A DNA stretch of 64,000 nucleotides from an uncultured Ruegeria sp. (GCF_947497005.1 NZ_CANMFF010000003.1:329804-393803), one strand, 5' to 3'; positions 26,188 to 35,601 are shown, numbered from the stretch's first letter. A program made the numbers and translations. The notes: generated by a model from the sequence alone, not told the origin.

Positions 26188-27522
26188 TCACGAAACGAGC
26201 GTTGCGTGGATATCCATCGCAGCATCCCGGCCCTCGGCAACGGCGGTTACGGTCAGGTCTTCGCCCCCCGCAGCGCAATCTCCGCCTGCCCAGACACCGG
26301 TCAAGGAGGTACGGCCAGCACCGCTGACAGCAATCTTGTTGCCGTCCAGCGTCAATCCGTCCGGCGCGCCTTCCAGCGTCTGACCGATGGCTTTGAGCAC
26401 CTGATCTGCTGGCAGGCGGATCATTTCACCGGTTCCGCTGAGCGTGCCGTTCTGGCTGGATGTGTATTCCAGCTCGATCTCGGCCGCAGCACCATTGCCG
26501 TGTACCGACACCGGCTGAACATTGGTCATGATCCGAACACCGTGCGAGGCTGCCAGATCCTGCTCGTACCGGCTGGCGCCCATGGCGTCGCGGCCACGCC
26601 GGTAGGCGATGGTCACGTGTTCTGCGCCCAACAGCTTGGACTTCACAGCAGCATCCACTGCTGTCATCCCTCCGCCGATGACGACCACATTCCGTCCGAC
26701 GGGCAGATCGGCGAGGTCACTGGCCTGCCGTACGTCCGCGATGAAATCAACAGCAGCGCGTACGCCACCCTTGTCGACACCATCTGCCCGCAAGGCGTTT
26801 ACACCCGCGAGGCCGATGGACAGGAACACCGCGTCGTAGTTTTCAACCAGACCATCCAATGAAATGTTTTCGCCAAAAACAGACCCGGTCTCGATCGCGA
26901 TGCCGCCGATTTTCAGCAGCCAATCTACTTCGGCCTGCGCGAAGTCATTGGTCGATTTATAGGCGGCAATACCATATTCATTCAGGCCGCCCGGCTTGGG
27001 TTTGCTTTCATGGATCACCACATCATGGCCCAGCATGGCCAACCGGTGGGCACATGCCAGACCCGCAGGTCCGGCCCCGATAACGGCAACGGTCTTGCCG
27101 GTCGATGAGGCACGTTCAAATGGGTGCACACCCGAGGCCATAATGTCATCGGTGGCAAAACGCTGCAGGCGACCGATCTCAACCGGTTTACCCTCGGCGG
27201 TTTCGCGAACACAGACCTCTTCGCACAGTGTTTCCGTCGGACAGACACGAGCGCACATTCCGCCCAGAATGTTCTGTTCTAGGATCGTGCGTCCTGCCGA
27301 TTGCGGTTGTCCGGCTTGAATCTGGCGGATGAACAACGGGATATCGATATCCGTTGGACACGCGGTTACGCATGGCGCGTCATAGCAGAAATAACAGCGA
27401 TCTGCGGCAACTGCGGCCTCATGCGGGGCCAGTGGCGGATGCAGATCGGTGAAATTCGAGGTCAGCTCATCGCTTGAAAGCCGCCCGGCTACGATGCCGG
27501 GTGCCATCTGGCCCTGTGCCAT
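26188..27522 (-). CDS. preT: NAD(P)-dependent dihydropyrimidine dehydrogenase, FAD/Fe-S subunit (PreT/PydX)
   Basis: 444 residues from the ATG at 27522, preceded by AGGGAGTAG; the frame extends to 27570 without a site. Glutamate-synthase-small-subunit fold: N-terminal Fe-S domain with CYFCYDAPCVTACP and CARVCPTETLCEEVC, FAD-binding GAGPAGLACAHRLA and a second dinucleotide site VIGGGMTAVDAA, ending with VWAGGDCAAG. It moves electrons from NAD(P)H to PreA. First gene of the operon, downstream of two degenerate RutR-like sites. Confidence 0.94.
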   Translation of the reverse strand: MAQGQMAPGIVAGRLSSDELTSNFTDLHPPLAPHEAAVAADRCYFCYDAPCVTACPTDIDIPLFIRQIQAGQPQSAGRTILEQNILGGMCARVCPTETLCEEVCVRETAEGKPVEIGRLQRFATDDIMASGVHPFERASSTGKTVAVIGAGPAGLACAHRLAMLGHDVVIHESKPKPGGLNEYGIAAYKSTNDFAQAEVDWLLKIGGIAIETGSVFGENISLDGLVENYDAVFLSIGLAGVNALRADGVDKGGVRAAVDFIADVRQASDLADLPVGRNVVVIGGGMTAVDAAVKSKLLGAEHVTIAYRRGRDAMGASRYEQDLAASHGVRIMTNVQPVSVHGNGAAAEIELEYTSSQNGTLSGTGEMIRLPADQVLKAIGQTLEGAPDGLTLDGNKIAVSGAGRTSLTGVWAGGDCAAGGEDLTVTAVAEGRDAAMDIHATLVS

Positions 27523-27577
27523 CACTCTACTCCCTGTAGATATGTTTGTTATACTCTTAGCTTGCCACAAATAAATT

Positions 27578-27612
27578 TTTTATCAATTGGTAAAATTTAT
27601 CAAAAGGTCAAA
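27578..27612. promoter_or_regulatory. Two adjacent degenerate RutR-like sites upstream of preT
   Basis: 27578-27595 reads TTTTATCAATTGGTAAAA and matches 13 of 18 positions of the perfect operator at 23203-23220. 27595-27612 (ATTTATCAAAAGGTCAAA) matches 12 of 18, with a near-intact right half. Both lie 56-90 bp before the preT ATG in an AT-rich gap (27523-27682), where a promoter would be expected. Confidence 0.5.
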
Positions 27613-27682
27613 AACTGATTTCACCTACCTGAGAGCTCGGATTCCTCTTGTAATTTCCATGCGTTATAGGTCGTGTAAAAAT

Positions 27683-28315
27683 TCAGACCATTTGGCCTAG
27701 ATGGCCGGATTTGGTCCATACACGTGCGCCTTTGGGCCCGGCAACGGCCTGAGAATGCGTTCCCGGCGGCAAGCGCAGCCAATCCCACTTGGAGAATTCC
27801 GCCCCTTCTTCAGTAAAGCCACCGCTTATCACAAACACTTCCATGCCCTGGCTCGCGTCCAAGTCGACGACCTCTCCTGTCTGCCATGTTCGAACATTCA
27901 CATCTTCACGCCCGTCCTTGAACAACTTTAGGTTCGTGTCGCCGTTGATGGAGCGCCGGACCTCGGTCCGGTCCTGCGGGTCGAACTGATGCAGCTTGAC
28001 CAGAATGGTTGCACCATCGGCCGCGGACGGGGTGTGAGACGACGTTGGTGGGTTGCGCACATAGCTGCCAACCGGAAAGTCACCGGTTTCGTCCTGAAAG
28101 ACGCCATCCAAAACCAGATATTCTTCTCCGCCGTCGTGGGTATGGGCGGAAAAAGCGCTGCCGGGGGCAAAGCGAACGATGGTCGTAGCGCGAGCAACTT
28201 CTTCACCTATTCGGTCCAGCATTTTGCGCTCGACCCCTACAGCAGGCGACGCGACCCATTCGGTCTCGTCAAAATGAACGGCGACCCGTTTGGTGAAATC
28301 CGCATTGATCCGCAT
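27683..28315 (-). CDS. Double-cupin, ChrR-like protein
   Basis: 210 residues from the ATG at 28315 (AAGGG upstream); seven codons of in-frame extension are less likely. First cupin: GSAFSAHTHDGGEEYLVLDG, with HxH and E metal ligands, then VGSYVRNPPTSSHTP. A second, weaker cupin follows with VFVISGGF and WLRLPPGTHSQA. The arrangement resembles the cupin part of ChrR anti-sigma factors, but the N-terminal zinc-binding anti-sigma domain is missing, so it is not a complete ChrR. Possible role in metal-dependent sensing or catalysis. Confidence 0.8.
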   Translation of the reverse strand: MRINADFTKRVAVHFDETEWVASPAVGVERKMLDRIGEEVARATTIVRFAPGSAFSAHTHDGGEEYLVLDGVFQDETGDFPVGSYVRNPPTSSHTPSAADGATILVKLHQFDPQDRTEVRRSINGDTNLKLFKDGREDVNVRTWQTGEVVDLDASQGMEVFVISGGFTEEGAEFSKWDWLRLPPGTHSQAVAGPKGARVWTKSGHLGQMV

Positions 28316-28458
28316 GTGTAGCCCTTTCCGCAACATCCCATGAAAGAAATGGGATCGCGTGGCGGAATTTCAAACCATCCGCTTTTGACGCCTCAACCTG
28401 CTTGCTGTAATTCGGATCAAAGGGCGCCGGATCAGGCAGCTAACAGGAACGGGCACAG

Positions 28459-29454
28459 ATGCAGGCAGCTTCAGGGAAATTTAACATCGCGGTTGTCGGA
28501 CAAAACAACCGCCTACAATACGAGGCCCTGCTGTTTGCGGCCTCACTGCGCCATTGCTCACCTGAGTTTAATGGTAGACTGTTTGTCGCCACACCCAACC
28601 CGGGCCCACGCTGGAACCAGAACCCCTCCATTCAGGACGAAGACGTACTGAAAGCTCTGAACCAGTTGGACGCAGAAGTTCTGCAATTCGACTCGCATGT
28701 TTTTGGCGAAAGCTATCCCTATGGCAACAAGATCGAAGCCTTGTTGGCCTTGCCAGAGGGCGAACCCTTTGTCTTCTTCGATACAGACACACTGATCACC
28801 GGTGATATCACTTGTGTTCCGTTTGATTTTGAGCGTCCCGGAGCGTCGGTGAAGGTTGAAGGCACATGGCCAAAGCCAACACTTTATGGTCCCGGCTTCG
28901 ACGGCATCTGGCGGGCGCTCTACTCCCGGTTCGGGTTGGATTTCGAAAGCTCACTCGACGTCAGCCAACCTAGTGATTACTGGCGGCGGTATCTGTATTT
29001 CAACGCGGGCTATTTTTTCTACAAGTGCCCCCGAACATTCGGCGAACGGTATCTGGACTATGCCAGAACGATCCGGGATGAGAACATTCCAGAGCTGACG
29101 GGCCAGAACCTTGACCCATGGTTGGATCAGGCCGCTCTGCCGCTGGTCATTCATTCTTTCGGCGGCGGGCGGAATGCTTTGCCGGATGGTTTTCTGGACG
29201 GATCCGTCAGTTGTCACTATCGCCTGTTTCCATTGCTATATGCACGCGAAAGCAACCATGTGATCGAGGTTCTGGAAACCGTCGTGGCCCCAAACAAGGT
29301 CAAGAAAGTGCTCAAGCAATACGAACCGCTGAAAAAGCTGGTTCTGCAGGGAAAAGGCGAGAGAATCCGTGCTCTGTTTGATCGGGACAATCTGCCACGA
29401 CGCGAACAGGCCCTGCGCAACGCAATAAAAAGCAAAGGCCTCTGGCTGCGCTGA
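28459..29454 (+). CDS. Putative GT-A-fold glycosyltransferase
   Basis: 331 residues. The N-terminus (NIAVVGQNNRLQYEALLFAAS) forms a first beta-alpha unit, and FFDTDTLITGD holds the DxD-type nucleotide-sugar/metal motif of GT-A enzymes. Later LYFNAGYFFYKCP and DQAALPLVIHSF fit glycogenin- or galactosyltransferase-like (GT8/GT34-type) folds. No signal peptide or membrane helix. It is transcribed toward metY but 72 bp away. The acceptor is unknown; glycosyltransferases with a similar DTD motif occur in the island at 54-60 kb. Confidence 0.65.
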   Translation: MQAASGKFNIAVVGQNNRLQYEALLFAASLRHCSPEFNGRLFVATPNPGPRWNQNPSIQDEDVLKALNQLDAEVLQFDSHVFGESYPYGNKIEALLALPEGEPFVFFDTDTLITGDITCVPFDFERPGASVKVEGTWPKPTLYGPGFDGIWRALYSRFGLDFESSLDVSQPSDYWRRYLYFNAGYFFYKCPRTFGERYLDYARTIRDENIPELTGQNLDPWLDQAALPLVIHSFGGGRNALPDGFLDGSVSCHYRLFPLLYARESNHVIEVLETVVAPNKVKKVLKQYEPLKKLVLQGKGERIRALFDRDNLPRREQALRNAIKSKGLWLR

Positions 29455-29526
29455 CAGGATCGTTGTGCGCAGCCGGGCAATGGCCTACAGATTCCGCAAG
29501 ACAGATACCAACAGGAGATTTTCAAG

Positions 29527-30819
29527 ATGTCTGACGGCCCCACCTACGGTTTCGACACATTGCAAATTCATGCGGGCGCCCGCCCCGACCCGGCAACCGG
29601 TGCGCGCCAGACGCCGATTTATCAAACCACTGCTTACGTGTTTCGCGACGCAGACCATGCGGCGGCCCTGTTCAACCTGCAAGAGGTGGGGTTTATCTAT
29701 TCGCGTCTGACCAACCCGACCGTCGCCGTGCTGCAGGAACGCGTTGCGACACTTGAGGGCGGCGTTGGTGCCGTTTGCTGCTCGTCCGGGCATGCAGCGC
29801 AGATCATGGCACTGTTCCCCTTGATGGGACCGGGCTGCAACGTGGTGGCCTCGACCCGTTTGTATGGCGGCACTGTCACGCAGTTCAGCCAGACGATCAA
29901 ACGCTTTGGCTGGTCCGCCAAATTCGTGGACACCGATGATCTGGATGCAGTGAAGGACGCCATCGACGAAAACACCCGTGCAGTGTTCTGCGAATCCATC
30001 GCCAACCCTGGCGGTTACGTCACTGACATTCGTGCTCTGGCTGACATAGCTGATGCAGCAGGGATTCCGCTGATCGTCGACAACACCTCGGCCACGCCCT
30101 ACCTGTGCCGTCCCATTGAACACGGTGCGACGCTGGTTGTGCATTCGACCACCAAATATCTGACAGGCAACGGCACCGTCACCGGGGGGTGCATCGTGGA
30201 TTCAGGCAAATTTGATTGGTCCGCGAATGACAAGTTCCCGTCGCTGAGCGAACCCGAGCCCGCCTATCACGGCCTGAAGTTTCACGAGACCTTTGGTCCA
30301 CTGGCCTTCACCTTCCACGGTATTGCCATTGGTCTGCGCGACCTAGGCATGACCATGAATCCGCAAGCCGCGCATTACACGCTGATGGGAATAGAAACAT
30401 TGTCGCTGCGGATGGAGCGTCACGTTGAAAACGCCCAGAAAATCTCGGCCTGGCTCGAAGCGGATGATCGGGTGGAGTATGTCACCTATGCTGGCCTTCC
30501 GTCGTCGCCCTATAAAGACCGGGTCAAATCGCAATATCCGCGCGGTGCCGGTGCGCTGTTTACCTTTGCAGTGAAAGGCGGTTACGACGCCTGTATCAAG
30601 CTGGTCAACGCGCTGGAGATCTTCAGCCACGTGGCCAATCTGGGTGATGCACGCTCGCTGATCATCCATTCGGCCTCGACCACACACCGCCAATTGACCC
30701 CAGAACAGCAAGAAGCCGCAGGCGCCGGCCCAGGTGTTGTGCGTGTTTCCATCGGGATTGAAGACGCAAATGACCTGATCGCAGATCTTGATCAGGCCTT
30801 GTCCAAAGCAAGCGCCTGA
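29527..30819 (+). CDS. metY: O-acetylhomoserine (thiol)-lyase / aminocarboxypropyltransferase
   Basis: 430 residues, RBS AGGAG. PLP enzyme of the Cys/Met metabolism family that makes homocysteine from O-acetylhomoserine and sulfide. The PLP lysine is K210 in HSTTKYLTGNG. Other motifs are YSRLTNPT, CSSGHAAQIMAL, VDNTSATPYLCRP and, near the end, HSASTTHRQLTPEQQ. The 72-bp leader is too short and shows no SAM-II riboswitch. A GNAT gene follows 3 bp later. Confidence 0.95.
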   Translation: MSDGPTYGFDTLQIHAGARPDPATGARQTPIYQTTAYVFRDADHAAALFNLQEVGFIYSRLTNPTVAVLQERVATLEGGVGAVCCSSGHAAQIMALFPLMGPGCNVVASTRLYGGTVTQFSQTIKRFGWSAKFVDTDDLDAVKDAIDENTRAVFCESIANPGGYVTDIRALADIADAAGIPLIVDNTSATPYLCRPIEHGATLVVHSTTKYLTGNGTVTGGCIVDSGKFDWSANDKFPSLSEPEPAYHGLKFHETFGPLAFTFHGIAIGLRDLGMTMNPQAAHYTLMGIETLSLRMERHVENAQKISAWLEADDRVEYVTYAGLPSSPYKDRVKSQYPRGAGALFTFAVKGGYDACIKLVNALEIFSHVANLGDARSLIIHSASTTHRQLTPEQQEAAGAGPGVVRVSIGIEDANDLIADLDQALSKASA

Positions 30820-30821
30820 CA

Positions 30822-31532
30822 ATGACCGGGCACGACACAAACGACCTTGGCCAACCCATCGGTTTACCGGTTTCAGGTGACTTTCCGCGCCCGACGCCGC
30901 CTTACACGCCGATGGAGGGACGCTTTTGTTCCGTCGTGCCCCTTGATGTGAACAGGCATGCGCCCGGGCTTTTTCGGGCGTTTGCAAATGACGGGGATGG
31001 TCGCAACTGGACGTACCTGCCCTATGGTCCGTTTGACAGTGAACCGGAGTTTGAAGGCTGGGCCCGCGCCAACTGCATGGACGCAGACCCGATGTTTCAT
31101 ACCGTTCTGGACGCCAACGACGTTCCGCTGGGCATGGCGTCTTACCTGAGGGTCGAACCCGTAGCAGGTTCGATCGAGGTCGGGCACATACATTTCTCGC
31201 CCCTTCTGCAACGCAAACCGCAATCGACTGAAGTCATGTACATGATGATGAAGCGGGTTTTCGACGAGCTGGGCTACCGCCGCTACGAATGGAAATGCGA
31301 CGCGCTGAATGCTCCCTCACGCAATGCTGCTGACCGGCTGGGATTCACCTTTGAAGGGGTGTTTCGGCAGGCGACTCATTACAAAGGCCGTAACCGGGAT
31401 ACAGCGTGGTTTTCGATCATCGACACCGAATGGCCACGCATCCGAGATGCTTTCGAGGCCTGGCTGTCGCCGGATAATTTCGATGCGACGGGCCAGCAAC
31501 GAAAGCCGCTGATGGCCCGCGTCAGGGATTAA
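30822..31532 (+). CDS. RimJ/RimL-type GNAT N-acetyltransferase
   Basis: 236 residues, starting two bases after the metY stop, so probably co-translated. Conserved blocks are RNWTYLPYGPF, the strand-helix PLGMASYLRVEP, GSIEVGHIHFSPLLQR and NAPSRNAADRLGFTFEGVFRQ, which place it among the large single-domain GNATs with RimL-like C-terminus. The substrate is unknown. It ends two bases before the convergent SIMPL gene. Confidence 0.88.
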   Translation: MTGHDTNDLGQPIGLPVSGDFPRPTPPYTPMEGRFCSVVPLDVNRHAPGLFRAFANDGDGRNWTYLPYGPFDSEPEFEGWARANCMDADPMFHTVLDANDVPLGMASYLRVEPVAGSIEVGHIHFSPLLQRKPQSTEVMYMMMKRVFDELGYRRYEWKCDALNAPSRNAADRLGFTFEGVFRQATHYKGRNRDTAWFSIIDTEWPRIRDAFEAWLSPDNFDATGQQRKPLMARVRD

Positions 31533-31534
31533 TC

Positions 31535-32230
31535 TTATTCCGAAATCTCGAATTCCATCGAGACACTGACAGAAACAGAAACCTCTCCGCCAGCAACGGG
31601 AACACCGCCTGCATCTGCCGCGCTGAAAGCACGCATCTCGGCCATGGGGCGGACACCAGCTGTTCGCTCCGAGATCGTCTGCACCGGGCCAAGTGTTACA
31701 CCTGCCGCCTGCGCCAACTGTTCTGCCTTGGCGGTTGCCTCGCCGACGGCCTTGGCGCGCGCTTGCGACTCAAGCGGTTTGGGGTCCTGCATGCTAAAGC
31801 TCAGCCCGCCGAAATCATTGGCGCCGTCCTGAATGACCGCGTCCATGATTTTTCCCAATTGGGTCAGATCGCGCACGCGTACAAAAACACGGTTGGACGC
31901 CGTAAAGCCCGTGATTTCGGGCTTTTCCCCGTTCTGTCCGTGCCGTCCCGACCAGACAGGCGACAAGGACAAATCGCGGGTTTGAACGTCGCGATCTTCG
32001 ATTCCCATCTCGGACAGTCGTGACAGGACCTTGGCAACCGCATCCGAAGTCGCCTGCATGGCGGCTCCCGCCTCTGTGTTTTCGTTGGTTACACCCAGCG
32101 TGATCGTCGCCATATCAGGCGCGACCTGCACAGTTCCGGTGGCATCGACGTTGATGCGACGTTCTTCCGCATTGGCAACTCCAGCGGCTGTGGCGGCTAT
32201 CATCGCGGCAAGAAAAGCGAATGTCTTCAA
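31535..32230 (-). CDS. SIMPL-domain (DUF541) periplasmic protein
   Basis: 231 residues from a TTG at 32230 with GGAG 8 bp upstream; this start gives a clean signal peptide (KTFAFLAAMIAATAAGVANA). The frame extends further upstream without a site. The single DUF541 domain shows RINVDATGTVQVAPDMATI, LGVTNENTEAG and a C-terminal VSVSVSMEFEI strand. Family members (for example BP26, YggE) are exported and form oligomeric channels or rings linked to oxidative stress; their exact role is unclear. Confidence 0.85.
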   Translation of the reverse strand: MKTFAFLAAMIAATAAGVANAEERRINVDATGTVQVAPDMATITLGVTNENTEAGAAMQATSDAVAKVLSRLSEMGIEDRDVQTRDLSLSPVWSGRHGQNGEKPEITGFTASNRVFVRVRDLTQLGKIMDAVIQDGANDFGGLSFSMQDPKPLESQARAKAVGEATAKAEQLAQAAGVTLGPVQTISERTAGVRPMAEMRAFSAADAGGVPVAGGEVSVSVSVSMEFEISE

Positions 32231-32394
32231 AGCTATCACTCCAATTTGTTCTGTTCCAAGATGGGTTGGCGGGGCTTTGCCATACAAGGGGAGAGTTTGC
32301 CTTTTTCTTTCCCTCGGCGGGTTCCTGCTTTAATGTCGGTCTGCGAACGCAAAGTCGTTTGCATTGACGTTGATAATTATGGTTCCTCCGGATT

Positions 32395-34347
32395 ATGAAA
32401 CCTGCCTTTGCGCTGTCTTTTTCTACGACCGGAATAACACTGCATCACCATTCGGATGACGACTGGTTCGTCATCGGCACGATTCCTTTGGATGCTCCGG
32501 ACCTGCCGGAGCAGATGCAGGCGTTGCGGGAAAAAGCGTTTGCGCTGGAAAACGATCTGAGCTGCAAGCTCGTGTTGCCAAAGGACCAAGTTCGGTATCT
32601 ACAGCTTTCGACCGATGGGTTGCCACCGGAAGACCGGACTGGCCACATTGAGAGCGCTCTGACCGACGCCACGCCATATGCCTTGTCTGATCTGAGTTAT
32701 GACAGCCAGACCAAAGGCGACACGACATATGTTGCCGCAGTAGCAGTTGAAACCCTGACTGAGGCGCGGAACTTTGCTTCGGACCATGGTTTTGTGCCGG
32801 TGGTCTTCAGTGCCGAAGAAGATGCAGTCGCGTTCCCACGAGAGGCGCTGTTTAGCGAAGATTCAGACAGGTCTGAGCTTCCGCAACCGAAAGATCGGCC
32901 GTTACTCGTGGAAACAAACGCGCCTGAACTGATCAAGGTTCCCGAAGTCCCAACGCATCCAATTGCGGGCACCCCCGCTCCTGACACGTTCCGCGCGCCG
33001 GAAGCATCCGTCAGTAAGGACGTCACTGCGACGACAGGTGCAAGCCGATATTCCATTCTGGCCTTTGCTGCCGTGGTTCTTGTCGGCGGTGTTGTTGGTG
33101 CTTGGCTGGCTTTGGGCTCCGACTCAGAACAGGATCAGGCGGAACTAAGCCCCGCACCAACCGAGGTATCGCCCGCTGAACCAGCGGCAGAGCCCGCGCC
33201 CCAACCAGATTCCGAAATTGCTGTACTTGAACCCCAGCAAGAGGTTGCTCCTGAGTTGGTTGAGGAAAAACCACAGGAGGTTCCGGCAGAAGCCGCCGAG
33301 GAGGAAACCGAAACACAGCCGGGTCTGACCGCCACAGATGCAGCTATTCTGGAAGCGCTCAAGGTTCCTCCTACTCCGGTTGAATCAGTTGCTCGGGATC
33401 CAGAAGCCCAGCAGGAAATCCAATCCGTTACCGGAATCAACACAACCGCTCCTGGTGCGTTGGACGTTCCGGTCGTCGTGGAACCGGGGGAGTTGTATCT
33501 GGCATCGCTCGACAAGTCCGATCTGTCCAGCGATGCCGTAGCCCTGCCTCCGGCGCTCAGTTTTGACACGGATGATCCGTTCAAACCGGACGTGTTGCCC
33601 GCTGTTGCCAGCACCCGGTTTGATCTGGATGAAGACGGCCTGGTCACGCCAACACCAGATGGCGCTATGAATCCGGACGGGATCGTCGTTTACCAGGGCC
33701 GCCCATCCAAGGTTCCGCCCGAAACACCGGTACGTTTTGAAGAGGAACCGGTAATCGAAGAGATCGACGACAGGTTGGCGGGTATTCGACCAAAACCACG
33801 TCCTACTGATCTGGTCGAGAGTTTTGAGCGCGGGCAATTAGGCGGTCGATCGCGGGAAGAGTTGGCGACGAAACGACCAAAAGCACGCCCTGAAAGCCTG
33901 CAGGTCCAGCCCAAAGTGGACGAAACGCCAACCGCATTGGCCGTGGTTCGTGTGCCCCGCCCCAAGTCGCGCCCGGCTGGTTTGGCCCCGGCCAAAACAT
34001 CTGCTTCAAACAGTTCCAATCTGGGATCAACCGCTGCTTTGGATCAGAAATCCGACGACGACGGGTCGTTCCAACCAAAAACGGTTGCTCCCAAGATTCC
34101 GTCAACTGCCTCAGTGGCCCGTCAGGCGACAATCGACAATGCGATCAACCTGCGCCGCCTGAACTTGATCGGTGTGTACGGCACGCCCGCCAACAGGCGC
34201 GCTTTGGTTCGACTGCCCAGCGGGCGATATAAAAAACTGAAGGTCGGGGACCGCATTGACGGCGGCAAAGTCGTCGCCATCAGCGACAGCGAATTGCGCT
34301 ATCAGAAAAAGGGCCGCAACGTGACGTTGGCCATGCCTCGAAGCTGA
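32395..34347 (+). CDS. Membrane protein with GspL/PilM-like N-terminus and GspC/PilP-like C-terminus
   Basis: 650 residues. Residues 1-170 look like the cytoplasmic actin-like part of type II secretion GspL (LVLPKDQVRYLQL, then ESALTDATPYALSDLSYD). One transmembrane helix lies near 218-240 (ILAFAAVVLVGGVVGAWLAL). A Pro/Glu/Ala-rich periplasmic linker of roughly 340 residues has repeated PKSRP/PKARPxxL motifs. The last 60 residues (LIGVYGTPANRRALVRLPSG, then KVGDRIDGGKVVAIS) resemble the HR/PilP domain. No other secretion gene is near, so it is a stand-alone protein of unknown function. Confidence 0.7.
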   Translation: MKPAFALSFSTTGITLHHHSDDDWFVIGTIPLDAPDLPEQMQALREKAFALENDLSCKLVLPKDQVRYLQLSTDGLPPEDRTGHIESALTDATPYALSDLSYDSQTKGDTTYVAAVAVETLTEARNFASDHGFVPVVFSAEEDAVAFPREALFSEDSDRSELPQPKDRPLLVETNAPELIKVPEVPTHPIAGTPAPDTFRAPEASVSKDVTATTGASRYSILAFAAVVLVGGVVGAWLALGSDSEQDQAELSPAPTEVSPAEPAAEPAPQPDSEIAVLEPQQEVAPELVEEKPQEVPAEAAEEETETQPGLTATDAAILEALKVPPTPVESVARDPEAQQEIQSVTGINTTAPGALDVPVVVEPGELYLASLDKSDLSSDAVALPPALSFDTDDPFKPDVLPAVASTRFDLDEDGLVTPTPDGAMNPDGIVVYQGRPSKVPPETPVRFEEEPVIEEIDDRLAGIRPKPRPTDLVESFERGQLGGRSREELATKRPKARPESLQVQPKVDETPTALAVVRVPRPKSRPAGLAPAKTSASNSSNLGSTAALDQKSDDDGSFQPKTVAPKIPSTASVARQATIDNAINLRRLNLIGVYGTPANRRALVRLPSGRYKKLKVGDRIDGGKVVAISDSELRYQKKGRNVTLAMPRS

Positions 34348-34375
34348 CCAGACCGGTTTGGGTTTTGAAAGGACA

Positions 34376-34410
34376 AACGCGCCGGGGATTTAGGATCATT
34401 CCGGCGCGTT
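34376..34410. terminator. Bidirectional terminator between convergent genes
   Basis: AACGCGCCGG (34376-34385) and CCGGCGCGTT (34401-34410) form a perfect 10-bp stem with a 15-nt loop. CGGTTTT follows on the plus strand. It separates the GspL-like gene from hppD. Confidence 0.8.
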
Positions 34411-34422
34411 CGGTTTTCAGGA

Positions 34423-35520
34423 TCAGGCCGTTGAAATCTCACCGCTTTCGATCTGTTCACGTTCGATCGATTCGAACAGCGCCTGAAAGTTCCCCTCACC
34501 GAAACCATCATCACCCTTGCGCTGGATGAACTCGAAAAAGATCGGGCCGATGACGGTCTTCGAGAAGATTTGCAACAGAATCCGGGTCTCGCCCCCGTCA
34601 ACGACGCCTTCGCCATCGATCAGGATGCCGTGTTTCATCATCCGGTCCAGCGGCTCTTCGTGGTCAGCCACACGCGTTCTGGACATCTCGTAATACGCCT
34701 TGTTCGGGCCTGGCATGAATTTCAGGCCGTTCTCAGCAATCGCATCGGTCGAGGCGTAAATGTCGTCACTGCCGACAGCGATGTGCTGAATGCCTTCACC
34801 TTTGTATTTCTTAAGGTAGGACACGATCTGACCCGTTTCGCCGCGATCTTCGTTGATCGGAATACGGATACGACCACAGGGCGACGTCAGCGCGCGGCTG
34901 AACAGCCCGGTGAATTTACCCTGAATGTCAAAGAAGCGGATTTCGTGGAAATTGAACAGGTCGCCATAGAACTTGAACCACCTGTCCATGTTGCCCTTGT
35001 AGACATTGTGGGTCAGGTGATCGAGATAGAAGAACCCCTCGCCCCGAGGTTTGGATTCTGTGATCCACTCAAATTCCTGATTGTAGGGCGATGTATCATA
35101 ATACTGATCGATGAAATAGATCAGCGATCCACCGATGCCCTTGATCGCAGGGACATTCATTGTTTTGTCGGCACCATCATATGGCTCTGCACCTTTTGAC
35201 ACGGCATGATCATATGCTTTTTGTGCATCGACGACACGCCATCCCATCGACGGGGCGCAGGGGCCGTGTTCGGCCACGAACTTGTCGGCGAAACTGTTGG
35301 GATCGGCATTCAGGATATAGGTGACGTCCCCCTGCTGCCACAGCTCGACAGCGGGTTTGTCCTTGTGCCGGGCCACCAGATCGAACCCCATCTTGGCGAA
35401 AAGATCGCGCAGCTCCTGCGGCTCGGGGTGAGAGAATTCGACGAATTCAAACCCATCGGTACCGGCAGGGTTTTCTTCGCTGATGACAGATTTCGGGGCG
35501 TTATGCGGGAAAGGACCCAT
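34423..35520 (-). CDS. hppD: 4-hydroxyphenylpyruvate dioxygenase
   Basis: 365 residues; converts 4-hydroxyphenylpyruvate to homogentisate in tyrosine breakdown. Vicinal oxygen chelate fold with Fe(II) ligands expected in YLDHLTHNV, GIQHIAVGSDD and the C-terminal GPIFFEFIQRKGDDGFGEGNF. Both domains and full length are present. It is divergent from an Lrp-family regulator gene, a common arrangement in this group. Confidence 0.96.
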   Translation of the reverse strand: MGPFPHNAPKSVISEENPAGTDGFEFVEFSHPEPQELRDLFAKMGFDLVARHKDKPAVELWQQGDVTYILNADPNSFADKFVAEHGPCAPSMGWRVVDAQKAYDHAVSKGAEPYDGADKTMNVPAIKGIGGSLIYFIDQYYDTSPYNQEFEWITESKPRGEGFFYLDHLTHNVYKGNMDRWFKFYGDLFNFHEIRFFDIQGKFTGLFSRALTSPCGRIRIPINEDRGETGQIVSYLKKYKGEGIQHIAVGSDDIYASTDAIAENGLKFMPGPNKAYYEMSRTRVADHEEPLDRMMKHGILIDGEGVVDGGETRILLQIFSKTVIGPIFFEFIQRKGDDGFGEGNFQALFESIEREQIESGEISTA

Positions 35521-35601
35521 GGCGCGTCTCCTTCAAAAACTGGAATTTCTTTGCTGATTCAAAAATACGACTTATCTGCCGCTGTTTCTGCGCATTGTTT
35601 T

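Noticed and set aside
29455..29526. SAM-II or other riboswitch before metY
   Set aside because: Only 72 bp are available and no pseudoknot-forming SAM-II core was recognised.
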